Assembly (NCBI RefSeq): GCF_004327355.1 | Contig: NZ_QJUM01000007.1 | Span: 62,001-126,000, forward strand | Direction: 5' to 3' | Length of the DNA stretch: 64,000 nucleotides | Source of the DNA: Phytopseudomonas dryadis | GTDB lineage: Bacteria; Pseudomonadota; Gammaproteobacteria; Pseudomonadales; Pseudomonadaceae | Shown here: one piece after another, positions 37,623-45,630 of the stretch | Layout: each line of letters starts with the position of its first letter | Numbering within the stretch: position 1 is the first letter of the stretch | The notes under the pieces: generated by a model | Told to the model about the DNA's origin: nothing | The model's database searches: none | Seen by the model: only the letters and a program-made list of their open reading frames with translations | Translations under genes and position numbers: made by a program

Positions 37623-38426
37623 TCAGCGCTCGTCGGCCAGCCCCAGGGCCCGGGCGCGTTCGGCCGCATCCTCGATGGCGGCGATGCGCCTGGCTTCGGC
37701 GATCAACGCCTGGCGCTGGGCGGCGTTGGTGTCGTCCAGGCGCACCTTGGCCAGTTCGCCGTTCTGCCCGGCCAGCACCCGGATCAGCAGCACGTTGCGC
37801 TGCTGCCGCGCTTGCGCGGCGGGCTCGCGGTCCAGGCCGTCGATCTCCTCGAGGGCCGCCTGGGTCTGGCCGTTGAGGGCGTAGGCCAGGGCCAGGTTGC
37901 TGCGTGCGTCGAGGTCGTCGGGGCTGAGCAGGCGTGCCCGGGCGAAGGCGCGCTGCATGGCCGCGGTATTGCCCAGCAGGGCCTCGGCGACACCCAGGCG
38001 GTTGAACACCCGGGCATCGTCGCGCAGGCTCTCGGCGGCTGCGCCGAGCAGCGGCTGGGCCCGCTCCGGGTAGCCCAGGCGCAATTGCGCGGTGCCCAGG
38101 CCGAGCAGGCCCTGGGGGGTGTCCGGCTGCAGCGCCAGGGCCTTGCGATAGGCCTGTTCGGCGCCCGCGGCGTCGCCGCTGTCCAGGCGCGCGCGACCCA
38201 GCTGGTGCCAGGCCTCGAACCCCGCGCCGGGTTGTTCGGCGGCCCGCTGGTAGAGGGTCGCGGCGGTGCCGCTGTCGCCCCGCGCATCGACGTCCGCGGC
38301 CAGCTTCATCAGGCGCTGGTAGGCGTCGTCGCCGACCGCCGTGGTGGAAGGAGCGGTACTGCTGCAAGCACTGCCGAGGGCGAGGCTGGCGAGCAGCAAC
38401 AGGCGGCTGACGGGGGTATGTGGCAA
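37623..38426 (-). CDS. TadD-like TPR lipoprotein
   Basis: 267 residues on the opposite strand between the two T3SS operons. TTG 38426 has AGGAG upstream and starts a lipoprotein signal peptide (PHTPVSRLLLLASLALGSAC). ATG 38465 is an alternative start. At least four TPR units follow (FEAWHQLGRARLDSGDAAGA, GLLGLGTAQLRLGYPERAQ, FNRLGVAEALLGNTAAMQ, ARSNLALAYALNGQTQAA). The architecture matches TadD of Tad/Flp pili, which promotes secretin assembly. Together with the RcpA-like secretin it suggests a borrowed Tad module. I recall a TPR gene between the two secretin halves in the P. syringae second T3SS as well. Confidence 0.75.
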   Translation of the reverse strand: MPHTPVSRLLLLASLALGSACSSTAPSTTAVGDDAYQRLMKLAADVDARGDSGTAATLYQRAAEQPGAGFEAWHQLGRARLDSGDAAGAEQAYRKALALQPDTPQGLLGLGTAQLRLGYPERAQPLLGAAAESLRDDARVFNRLGVAEALLGNTAAMQRAFARARLLSPDDLDARSNLALAYALNGQTQAALEEIDGLDREPAAQARQQRNVLLIRVLAGQNGELAKVRLDDTNAAQRQALIAEARRIAAIEDAAERARALGLADER

Positions 38427-38492
38427 AGGTTGAGCTCCTGGGTTGAACCGGCATGTGCGGGCCATTCTATCGGTCTGCCCGGATCGCGGTAT

Positions 38493-39167
38493 GTGGCCTG
38501 GTTGAGAAATCTTGTGATTTTTCCGCGGCGCCTGTTGTTTCCGCGTCGCGGCTGCCCCGATAGTGGCGGCGTCAGGCGTTCGCTGCTGTTGGCGGCGTTG
38601 CTGCTGGCCGGCAGTGCGAGTGTGGCACGCGCCGAGGTGCAGGCCGACTGGTACACGCAGCCCTATGCCTATGTGGTGATCAATCAGGATCTGCGCGGCG
38701 CCCTGGAAGCCTTCGGCCGCAACCTCGGCCTGCCGATGGCGATCTCGCCCAGGGTCAAGGGGCGCGCCCAGAGCAACCTGCGTGGCGACAGTGCCGGCGA
38801 GTTCCTCGAGGCGCTGTGCGGCAGCAGCGGCCTGACCTGGTTTTTCGATGGCAACATGCTGCACGTGAACAGCGAGGAGGAGATCGAGATCCGCCAGTTC
38901 GAGCCCGGCGGCTTCCAACTCGAGGAACTGCAGAGCTCGCTGGATGAACTCGGGGTGTCGGGCAAGCACCTGTCCCTGCGCAGCAGTTTCCACGGCGATG
39001 GCCTGTTGATTTCCGGACCGCCGCCCTACATGGCGCTGGTCCAGCAACGGATCGATCGGTTGCAGCGGCCCGTCGCCGCTGAGCCGGTGGTGGTGCGCGA
39101 GCGCGGTGTACGGGTGTTTCGCGGCAGTGCCGGTATCCAGGTGGTCAAGGACACTCCTGCCGAATAG
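38493..39167 (+). CDS. sctC1: Secretin N-terminal half, SctC1/RhcC1-like
   Basis: About 224 residues from GTG 38493, though the start is uncertain (TTG 38502 and GTG 38514 also fit). An N-terminal hydrophobic stretch VRRSLLLAALLLAGSASVARA acts as signal peptide. Two small domains typical of HrcC/YscC N0 and N1 follow (YVVINQDLRGALEAFGRNLG, GLTWFFDGNMLHVNSEEE, LSLRSSFHGDGLLISGPPPY). No barrel domain follows; the frame stops after KDTPAE. It should act together with SctC2. Promoters for this gene and the TPR gene must share the 66 bases before it. Confidence 0.82.
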   Translation: MAWLRNLVIFPRRLLFPRRGCPDSGGVRRSLLLAALLLAGSASVARAEVQADWYTQPYAYVVINQDLRGALEAFGRNLGLPMAISPRVKGRAQSNLRGDSAGEFLEALCGSSGLTWFFDGNMLHVNSEEEIEIRQFEPGGFQLEELQSSLDELGVSGKHLSLRSSFHGDGLLISGPPPYMALVQQRIDRLQRPVAAEPVVVRERGVRVFRGSAGIQVVKDTPAE

Positions 39168-39266
39168 GGGAGGAGAGCTGCAAGCGAAGTCTTCGTGGAT
39201 GGCCGGAAGGGGTCGTTCACCCGTTTCCGATAACCCAGGTAGCAACAAACCAGTAGGAGAATCCCC

Positions 39267-39470
39267 ATGGCAGTCGGCTCAGTAGATGGTAACGGCAACG
39301 CGCAGAACACTCCCGAGGCCGAGTTCGATGCGGCGCTGGAAAGCGCCCAGGCCGAAGAGCAACTGACCAACGACATGATCACCCAGGCGATCATCCTCGG
39401 CGGCCAGTTCATCGTCATGCCGAGGGCCCAGGAAATCCTCAAGGAAGCCACCGCGGACGACGAAGAATAA
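39267..39470 (+). CDS. Small T3SS protein between sctC1 and sctI (needle candidate)
   Basis: 67 residues; TAGGAG precedes the ATG. An acidic N-terminus (NTPEAEFDAALESAQAEEQL) is followed by a helix TQAIILGGQFIVMPRAQEIL and an acidic tail. No Cys or Trp. Size and position beside the inner-rod gene would suit the needle subunit SctF, since needle and rod genes are often neighbours. The usual needle motifs are not evident, so this is a candidate only. Confidence 0.5.
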   Translation: MAVGSVDGNGNAQNTPEAEFDAALESAQAEEQLTNDMITQAIILGGQFIVMPRAQEILKEATADDEE

Positions 39471-39485
39471 GGTCGGGGAACGGTC

Positions 39486-39896
39486 ATGACAGCGAGCGCA
39501 GCAGTAGCGACAGCGGTACCGTCAGCCGCCGGGCCGGACATGGCCCAGGCGTCGCAGAACCTGTTCGAGCACATGGCGAACAACGCCAAGGGCATGCCCC
39601 AGGGCGCCAGCCCGAACCAGATCGGCGAAAACCTGATGGAGCGCCTCAACGGCTTCATCGACCGCTCCCGCGGCTTTTCCGAAAAGGCCGCGGTGGATCG
39701 CGTTACGCCCTACGCCAGCGCATCTCCGGTGGAGAAGGGCGCCGGCGTGGAACCGGGCAAGGTCAACGAGGCGCAGATCGATCGCCTGGTCGGTTCGCTG
39801 AGCCGGGTGTTCGACTATTCCATCGAGACCCAGATGGTGGTGCGCGGCGCCACGCAGATTTCCGGCTCCGCCAATACCTTGCTCAGGGGCCAGTGA
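39486..39896 (+). CDS. sctI: T3SS inner-rod protein SctI (NopB position)
   Basis: 136 residues. The C-terminal 40 residues (RVFDYSIETQMVVRGATQIS, then SANTLLRGQ) fit the conserved end of SctI/YscI/HrpB-type inner rods, which typically close with a 'LLRxQ'-like sequence. The N-terminal part is low-complexity and probably disordered. It is immediately upstream of sctJ, the usual place, and corresponds to nopB in rhizobia. GGGGAA precedes the start. Confidence 0.72.
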   Translation: MTASAAVATAVPSAAGPDMAQASQNLFEHMANNAKGMPQGASPNQIGENLMERLNGFIDRSRGFSEKAAVDRVTPYASASPVEKGAGVEPGKVNEAQIDRLVGSLSRVFDYSIETQMVVRGATQISGSANTLLRGQ

Positions 39897-39899
39897 CCG

Positions 39900-40673
39900 A
39901 TGCGCGTCCTGGCCCTGATCCCGGTTCTGCTCCTGGTCGCGTTGTTGCAGGGCTGTGACGGCACCGCCCTGTACACCAACCTCAGCGAGCGCGAAGCCAA
40001 CGGCATGGTCGCCGCGCTGCTGCGCGAGGGCATCGCCGCCCAGCGCAAGGTGCAGGAGGACGGGCGCATCACCGTCAGCGTGCCGGAGTCGCGCCTGCCC
40101 GAGGCGGTCGCCCTGCTCGACGAGGCCGGCCTGCCGCAGCAGCAGTTTTCCAACATGGGCGAGGTGTTCAAGAACAACGGCCTGGTGTCCTCGCCGGTGC
40201 AGGAGCGGGCGCAGATGGTCTACGCCCTGAGCGAGGAACTGTCGCATACCGTGTCGCAGATCGATGGCGTGCTGTCGGCCCGGGTGCACGTGGTGCTGCC
40301 CGACAACGACCTGCTCAAGCGGGTGATTTCACCCTCTTCGGCCTCGGTGCTGATCCGCTACGAGCCGGACACCGACGTCGACCAACTGATTCCACAGATC
40401 AAGACCCTGGTCGCCAACAGCATTTCCGGCCTGGGCTACGAAGGGGTCTCGGTGACCGCGATCAAGGCGGCGATGCGCAGCGTGCGCGACGACGCCCGTC
40501 CGCCCCTGAGCTCCTTTCTCGGCATGTGGATGCTCGACGCCAGCGTGGCACGGGCCCGCCTGCTGTTCTTCGGCGGGCTGCTCCTGCTGCTGGGCATGGG
40601 CGGCGCCCTCGGCTGGTACCTGTGGCGCGAACGCCAGGGCCAGGCCACCTACCTGCTGAAGGAAAACCCATGA
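39900..40673 (+). CDS. sctJ: T3SS inner-membrane ring lipoprotein SctJ
   Basis: 257 residues. The lipobox LLQGC puts the lipidated cysteine at position 19. Two ring-building domains follow (TALYTNLSEREANGMVAALL, RVHVVLPDNDLLKRVISPSS, ASVLIRYEPDTDVDQLIPQI), then a C-terminal membrane helix (LLFFGGLLLLLGMGGALGWYL). Forms the inner ring with SctD. Confidence 0.94.
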   Translation: MRVLALIPVLLLVALLQGCDGTALYTNLSEREANGMVAALLREGIAAQRKVQEDGRITVSVPESRLPEAVALLDEAGLPQQQFSNMGEVFKNNGLVSSPVQERAQMVYALSEELSHTVSQIDGVLSARVHVVLPDNDLLKRVISPSSASVLIRYEPDTDVDQLIPQIKTLVANSISGLGYEGVSVTAIKAAMRSVRDDARPPLSSFLGMWMLDASVARARLLFFGGLLLLLGMGGALGWYLWRERQGQATYLLKENP

Positions 40674-41299
40674 GCCAGGGGCTGCGCCAGGCATGGCGCG
40701 CGCAACTGGCGCAACCGCTGCAGTTCGTGCGTGACGAATGCATCGAGGCGGGCCTGCTCGGCGCGGTGAACGGTGAGCAGGTCGCCGCGCTGCTGCGCCA
40801 ACCACGGTTCCAGGGGCGTATCGGCGAACTGCTGGCGTCCTACTACGGCTTGCTGCCCCTGGCCGAGGCGGGCGACCAGGTCGAGGACGCCGATCTCGCC
40901 GTGCTGTTGCTGCCGCCCGAGCGTTTCGCCCGCCTGCCGCTGTTCTGCGGTGCCTGCTGGCACGCGACGGCGTTGTCGCGGGAAATCCGCGGCAGTGTGG
41001 TGCAGGCGCTCAAGGCGCGTCTCGGCAACGAGGTCTTCGCTTTCGCCGTCACCCAGCGCGAGGCCTTCGCTGGCGGCGATGCGCGGCTGCAGGGCGATGC
41101 GCTGCTGGCGGCGATCGAGGAGGACGGCGAGGCCTGTGTGAGTGCCTGGCTCGACGCCCAGGCGCCGGCGCTGCAGGCCTGGCTGCGCCTGCGTTTCGAG
41201 GTGCCGGCGCGGTTGGCGGAAGGCCCGCCGTCCGCGCCGCAACTGGTTCGCCGGGTGGCGGCGCAACTGCCGGGCAGCGCTGTCGAGGGCGCCGCATGA
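40670..41299 (+). CDS. sctK: T3SS sorting-platform accessory protein SctK (NolU-like)
   Basis: 209 residues, overlapping sctJ (ATGA) and sctL. Divergent alpha-helical protein with PLFCGACWHATALSREIRGS and LGNEVFAFAVTQRE. The place between sctJ and sctL is that of nolU in rhizobia and yscK/hrpD elsewhere. SctK connects the SctQ pods to the inner ring. The call rests mainly on gene order, as this family is weakly conserved. Confidence 0.72.
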   Translation: MSQGLRQAWRAQLAQPLQFVRDECIEAGLLGAVNGEQVAALLRQPRFQGRIGELLASYYGLLPLAEAGDQVEDADLAVLLLPPERFARLPLFCGACWHATALSREIRGSVVQALKARLGNEVFAFAVTQREAFAGGDARLQGDALLAAIEEDGEACVSAWLDAQAPALQAWLRLRFEVPARLAEGPPSAPQLVRRVAAQLPGSAVEGAA

Positions 41300-41880
41300 G
41301 CGCGCTGCCGGGCAAACCCGGACAGCGCATCCTGCGCGCCGAACAGGCCGAGCAGTGGATCGACGGCTATGCCTTCCTGCGTGCCGCGCAGGAAGAGGCC
41401 GAGCGCACCCGCGGCGAGCTCGCCGAGGTTCGCGCGCAGGCGCGCGGCGAAGGCTTCGACGCCGGGCGCGACGAGGGGCTGCGCCAGGCCAGCGAGCTGC
41501 TCGCGCGCACCTCGCTGCAGGTCGATGCCTACCTGGCCGGCCTGGAGACGCAGATGACCGATCTGGCCCTGGGCATCGCGCGCCAGGTGATCGGCGAGCT
41601 GGCCGACGACACCCGCCTGGCCCACTGCACCCGCCAGGCGCTGAACGCGTTCCGCCAGGAGCAGCGCCTGACCCTGCAGGTCGAGCCGACCCAGGTCGAT
41701 GCCGTGCGCGCGCACCTGCTCGATCTCGGCGAGCGTCTGCAGGTCGAGGGCGACCCCGGGCTGGCGCCGGGGCAGGCGCGCCTGAGCAGCCCGCAGGCGA
41801 GCGTCGAGCTGGGCCTGGAGGCGCAACTGCAGGGGTTGCGTCAGGCGCTGCTGCCCGATCGCCTGGAGGTCGGCCCATGA
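41296..41880 (+). CDS. sctL: T3SS ATPase stator SctL
   Basis: 194 residues in a FliH/SctL layout: an Arg/Glu/Ala-rich coiled coil (residues 25-80; EEAERTRGELAEVRAQARGE) and a C-terminal domain (ALGIARQVIGELADDTRLAH, LSSPQASVELGLEAQLQGL). It holds the SctN ATPase and links it to SctQ. It overlaps both neighbours by four bases. Confidence 0.88.
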   Translation: MSALPGKPGQRILRAEQAEQWIDGYAFLRAAQEEAERTRGELAEVRAQARGEGFDAGRDEGLRQASELLARTSLQVDAYLAGLETQMTDLALGIARQVIGELADDTRLAHCTRQALNAFRQEQRLTLQVEPTQVDAVRAHLLDLGERLQVEGDPGLAPGQARLSSPQASVELGLEAQLQGLRQALLPDRLEVGP

Positions 41881-43199
41881 ACGCTTCCCTCGATGCCCTG
41901 CTGCCGACGCTCAGCGCCCGCCTCGGCGAGGCCCAGCCGCGACCGTTGCGCGGGCGTATCCGCAGTATCCGCGGCACCCTGATCCAGGCCAGCGTGGCCA
42001 ACGTCGGCATCGGCGAACTGTGTCGTCTCAGCGACCCGGCCAGCGGCCGGGTGCTGAATGCCGAGGTGGTCGGTTTCGACGGTGACCAGGCCATTCTCGC
42101 GCCGGTCGGTTCCCTGGAAGGGCTGTCCACCCGCACCGAGATCGTCGCCACCGGCGAAAGCCAGGCGGTGCTGGTGGGCGATGCCCTGCTCGGCCGGGTC
42201 ATCGGCCCGCTGGGCGATTGCCTGGATGGCGGCCCGGCGCCCACCGGCCTGCTGCGCTACCCGTTGCAGGCGGAGCCGCCCGCGCCCTTCACCCGGCAAT
42301 TGATCGAACGGCCCATGCCCCTGGGCATCCGCGCCATCGACGGTCTGCTCACCGTGGCCCGTGGCCAGCGCCTGGGCATCTTCGGCGAACCCGGGGTGGG
42401 CAAGTCGTCGTTGCTGGCGAGCATCGTGCGGCGTAGCGAAGCCGAGGTCATCGTCATCGGCCTGATCGGCGAGCGTGGCCGCGAGGTGCGTGAGCTGCTC
42501 GACGTGCACCTCGGCGCCGAAGCGCGGGCGCGTACCGTGGCGGTGGTGGCGACCTCCGATCGCCCGGCCACCGAGCGGGTCAAGGCGGCGCTGGTGGCCA
42601 CCGCCCAGGCGGAATACCACCGTGATCAGGGCCGCCACGTATTGCTCCTGCTCGACAGCCTGACCCGCTTCGCCCGGGCCCAGCGCGAGATCGGCCTGGC
42701 GATCGGTGAGCCGCCGACCCGGCGCGGTTATCCGCCGTCGCTGTTTTCCGCCCTGCCACGCTTGCTGGAGCGCTCCGGCCCGGCGGCCACGGGCAGCATC
42801 ACCGCCCTGTACAGCGTGCTCACCGAGGGCGACGCCTCCCTCGATCCGGTCGCCGAGGAAGTGCGCTCGATCCTCGACGGCCACCTGGTGCTCAGCGCCG
42901 AGCTGGCCCAGCGCAACCACTTTCCCGCCATCGATGTGCTGCACAGCCGCAGCCGGTTGATGGATCGCGTGGTCGACCCCGAGCAGCGCCGCCTGGCCGG
43001 CCACCTGCGGGCGCTGATGGCGCGGCATGCCGAGATCGAACTGCTGCTGCGCACCGGCGACTACGTGGCCGGCAGCGATCCGCTGGCGGACGAGGCCATC
43101 GCCCGCCAGGCGCAGATCGAAGGCTTTCTGCGCCAGGACGCGGCCGAGCCGAGCTCGTTGGGCGATACCCTCGAGCGCCTGCGCCAGGTGCTGGCATGA
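41877..43199 (+). CDS. sctN: T3SS ATPase SctN
   Basis: 440 residues, related to the F1 beta subunit. Walker A GEPGVGKSS spans residues 170-178, Walker B is HVLLLLDSLTRFARA, and GEPPTRRGYPPSLFSALPRL is the T3SS ATPase signature. It unfolds and detaches substrates from chaperones at the export gate. ATG 41877 overlaps the sctL stop; longer upstream reading is a shadow of sctK and sctL. Confidence 0.96.
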   Translation: MNASLDALLPTLSARLGEAQPRPLRGRIRSIRGTLIQASVANVGIGELCRLSDPASGRVLNAEVVGFDGDQAILAPVGSLEGLSTRTEIVATGESQAVLVGDALLGRVIGPLGDCLDGGPAPTGLLRYPLQAEPPAPFTRQLIERPMPLGIRAIDGLLTVARGQRLGIFGEPGVGKSSLLASIVRRSEAEVIVIGLIGERGREVRELLDVHLGAEARARTVAVVATSDRPATERVKAALVATAQAEYHRDQGRHVLLLLDSLTRFARAQREIGLAIGEPPTRRGYPPSLFSALPRLLERSGPAATGSITALYSVLTEGDASLDPVAEEVRSILDGHLVLSAELAQRNHFPAIDVLHSRSRLMDRVVDPEQRRLAGHLRALMARHAEIELLLRTGDYVAGSDPLADEAIARQAQIEGFLRQDAAEPSSLGDTLERLRQVLA

Positions 43200-43681
43200 G
43201 TGGCGCCACTGCACTGCGGCAACTCGACCAACTGCGGCGCCTGCGCGAGCGCCGCGCCGAGCTGCAACTGGGTAACTGGCAACAGCGGTGCCGCGAGGCG
43301 GGCGAGCGCGTCGCCCGGGCCCGGGCCGAGGCCGGCGCGGCGCTGGATCTGCTCGAAGGCGAAGCCAGGCAGTTGCAGGCGCTGCTCGCCGCCGGCGCGT
43401 TGCCGGTAGGCCGCTACCGCGCCGCCCTGGACCTGCTCGACGCGCTCGAGGCGCAGCGCGCGCGTCTGGCCTGCCATGCCGACGCCGTGGCCGCCGAGCT
43501 GAGCGGGCTGCAGTTGCAGCGTGACCAGGCACAGCAACACTGGTACCTGCGCCAGCGCCAGTGCGAGGCGCTGCAGCCCATGCTGCAACGCGCGGTTCGT
43601 GTGCAGCAGCGCGCTGCCGAGGCCGTCGAGGAGAGCCTGGGCGAAGACCGGCCGCGCATGCCGGGAGGGCAACAGCCATGA
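43196..43681 (+). CDS. sctO: T3SS central stalk protein SctO
   Basis: 161 residues, almost wholly Arg/Ala/Glu/Leu coiled coil (LRRLRERRAELQLGNWQQRC, RAALDLLDALEAQRARL), as in FliJ/YscO. It sits in the ATPase pore and contacts SctV. Found in the fixed place between sctN and sctQ; overlaps each by four bases. Confidence 0.85.
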   Translation: MSGATALRQLDQLRRLRERRAELQLGNWQQRCREAGERVARARAEAGAALDLLEGEARQLQALLAAGALPVGRYRAALDLLDALEAQRARLACHADAVAAELSGLQLQRDQAQQHWYLRQRQCEALQPMLQRAVRVQQRAAEAVEESLGEDRPRMPGGQQP

Positions 43682-44697
43682 CCTGTCACGCCACGCTAGC
43701 GCCTGCGGCGGTGCCGCCTTGCACCGCGTTGCAGCTGCCGCGCGTCGATCCCGAGCATATCGATCTGCACAATCGCCTGTTGCGTCGTCGCCAGGCCTGG
43801 CAGGGCCGCCTGGGCGAGCAGGCGCTGCGCCTCGAACTCGTCACCCCCGCGGCGGATGCCGACGGCGAATTCGAGCTGCCGCTGCTACTGGGGGAGGCGG
43901 CGGCCAGTGTGCGCCTCGAGCCGGCCCTGCTGCAGCGCCTGCTGGCCCCGCTGGCGCTGCAGCGTCCCTTCGCCAGCCTGCCCGCGCTGCTGCAGGGCGT
44001 GTTGCTGGAGCAGGCCCTGCTGCCGTTGCTGGAGCCCTTGGAAGCCGAGCTTGGCAACCAACTGACCCTCGTCGCCCGGGGGCAACCCTGCGCGTTGCGC
44101 ATCGGCCTGCGCCTGACCCTGGACGAGCAGCCGCTCGGTAGCCTGACGCTGGCCCTGAGCACGGCGGCGGCCGAGCGTGTCGCCGAGCTGCTGGAGCGGC
44201 ATCTGCCCGAGGCCGCCCATGGGCTGCCGGCCTTGCGCTTGCCGGTGCGCCTGGAAGCCGGTCGCCAGCACCTGAGCCTGGCCGAGCTGCGCAGCCTGAA
44301 CCCCGGCGACGTAGTGATGCTCGACACGCCGCCGGCAGCGGACGCGCGGCTGAGCCTGGCCGAGCGTTGGCAGGCCCGGGTGCGCCGCGAGGACGACGGC
44401 CTGCGCCTGCTCGACGCCCTGAAACCGATCAATCCGACGAGGGAGAATGCCATGAGGCCAGACGCCGACGAGGGGCAACTGGACGACGTACCGCTGCAGG
44501 TGGTGTGTCAGCTCGGTAGCCTGGAACTGTCCCTGGCGCAATTGCGCGGGCTGGGCGAGGGCAGCGTGCTGCCGCTGCCGGAGCAGGACGGCGAGGTCGT
44601 CGAGCTGGTGGTCAACGGCCGCTGCGTCGGTCGCGGCGAGCTGGTGGCCATCGGCAGCGGCCTGGGTGTGCGCCTGACGCGCTTTGCCAGCCTATGA
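43678..44697 (+). CDS. sctQ: T3SS cytosolic pod protein SctQ
   Basis: 339 residues. The N-terminal region is divergent. Two SPOA/surface-presentation domains follow at about 210-250 (LSLAELRSLNPGDVVMLD) and 270-335 (CQLGSLELSLAQLRGLGEGS, GELVAIGSGLGVRLTRF). It builds the sorting platform with SctK and SctL. A second in-frame start with a strong Shine-Dalgarno lies inside (see SctQ-C). Confidence 0.92.
   Translation: MTCHATLAPAAVPPCTALQLPRVDPEHIDLHNRLLRRRQAWQGRLGEQALRLELVTPAADADGEFELPLLLGEAAASVRLEPALLQRLLAPLALQRPFASLPALLQGVLLEQALLPLLEPLEAELGNQLTLVARGQPCALRIGLRLTLDEQPLGSLTLALSTAAAERVAELLERHLPEAAHGLPALRLPVRLEAGRQHLSLAELRSLNPGDVVMLDTPPAADARLSLAERWQARVRREDDGLRLLDALKPINPTRENAMRPDADEGQLDDVPLQVVCQLGSLELSLAQLRGLGEGSVLPLPEQDGEVVELVVNGRCVGRGELVAIGSGLGVRLTRFASL
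44452..44697 (+). CDS. SctQ-C, internally translated C-terminal SctQ fragment
   Basis: In-frame ATG 44452 (Met259 of SctQ) is preceded by AGGGAG at 44440-44445, six bases away, better than most starts in the operon. The product of 81 residues (MRPDADEGQLDDVPLQVVCQ onward) is exactly the last SPOA domain with an acidic leader. Internal SctQ-C products are known for YscQ, SpaO and Ssa systems and form part of the pods. In other species two separate genes can encode these halves. Confidence 0.75.
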   Translation: MRPDADEGQLDDVPLQVVCQLGSLELSLAQLRGLGEGSVLPLPEQDGEVVELVVNGRCVGRGELVAIGSGLGVRLTRFASL

Positions 44698-45353
44698 CCG
44701 ATTACCAGCCGAATCTGCTGGAAATCATCCTGGTCGTCACCACGATCGGGCTGATTCCCCTGGCGGTGGTGACGCTTACCGGCTTCCTGAAGATCTCCGT
44801 GGTGCTGTTTCTCATCCGCAACGCCCTGGGCGTGCAGCAGACGCCGCCGAACCTGGTGCTCTACGGCATCGCCCTGATCCTCGCGGTGTACGTCACCACG
44901 CCGCTGATCGGCGAGATGTACCGCGAGGTGGAGGGGCGTTCGATCAACCTGCAGAACACCGAGGAGCTGCGCGATCTCGGCGATGCGCTGCGCACGCCGC
45001 TGCAGACGCACCTGTCGCGCTTCGCCAATCCCTCCGAGCGCGAGTTCTTCGTCCAGGCCACGGAAAGCGTGTGGTCGGAGCAGGCCCGCGCCGAGCTGCG
45101 CAACGACGACCTGGTGGTGCTGATACCCGCCTTCGTCAGTTCCGAGCTGACCCGCGCCTTCGAGATCGGCTTCCTGCTGTACATCCCCTTCCTGGTGATC
45201 GACTTGCTGGTGGCCAACGTGCTGATGGCCATGGGCATGATGATGGTCTCGCCGACCCTGATCTCGATTCCCCTGAAGATATTCCTGTTCGTCGCCGTCA
45301 GCGGCTGGTCGCGGCTGATGCACGGTCTGATCCTCAGTTACGGAGGCGGGTGA
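44694..45353 (+). CDS. sctR: T3SS export apparatus protein SctR
   Basis: 219 residues with four membrane helices. Signatures are TGFLKISVVLFLIRNALGVQ and ELTRAFEIGFLLYIPFLVID. Five copies form the core of the export gate with SctS and SctT. The start overlaps the sctQ stop by four bases. Confidence 0.96.
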   Translation: MTDYQPNLLEIILVVTTIGLIPLAVVTLTGFLKISVVLFLIRNALGVQQTPPNLVLYGIALILAVYVTTPLIGEMYREVEGRSINLQNTEELRDLGDALRTPLQTHLSRFANPSEREFFVQATESVWSEQARAELRNDDLVVLIPAFVSSELTRAFEIGFLLYIPFLVIDLLVANVLMAMGMMMVSPTLISIPLKIFLFVAVSGWSRLMHGLILSYGGG

Positions 45354-45356
45354 GCC

Positions 45357-45626
45357 ATGGGCCAGGACGTGTTTCTTTCGCTGATGAAGCAGGCGCTGAT
45401 GACGGTGCTGCTGCTCAGCGCCCCGGCGCTGGGCGTGGCCATCCTCATCGGCCTCGGCGTGGGCCTGTTGCAGGCGCTGACGCAGATCCAGGACCAGACC
45501 CTGCCGCAGGCGGTCAAGCTGGTCGCGGTGATGCTGGTGCTGATTCTCGTCGGGCCTTTGCTGGCGGCCCAGGTGGCGGCGCTGGCCGGCCACGTGCTGG
45601 ACAACTTCCCCGCCTGGACGCGCTAG
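45357..45626 (+). CDS. sctS: T3SS export apparatus protein SctS
   Basis: 89 residues with two helices (LMTVLLLSAPALGVAILIGL, VAVMLVLILVGPLLAAQVA) around LLQALTQIQDQTLPQAVKL, the invariant FliQ/SctS loop. Four copies complete the gate. Confidence 0.95.
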   Translation: MGQDVFLSLMKQALMTVLLLSAPALGVAILIGLGVGLLQALTQIQDQTLPQAVKLVAVMLVLILVGPLLAAQVAALAGHVLDNFPAWTR

Positions 45627-45630
45627 TTCC

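Noticed and set aside
35915..38426. Part of a Tad/Flp pilus locus
   Set aside because: The secretin, lipoprotein and TPR genes lack tadA, tadB, tadC and flp, and lie between T3SS genes with coupled starts.
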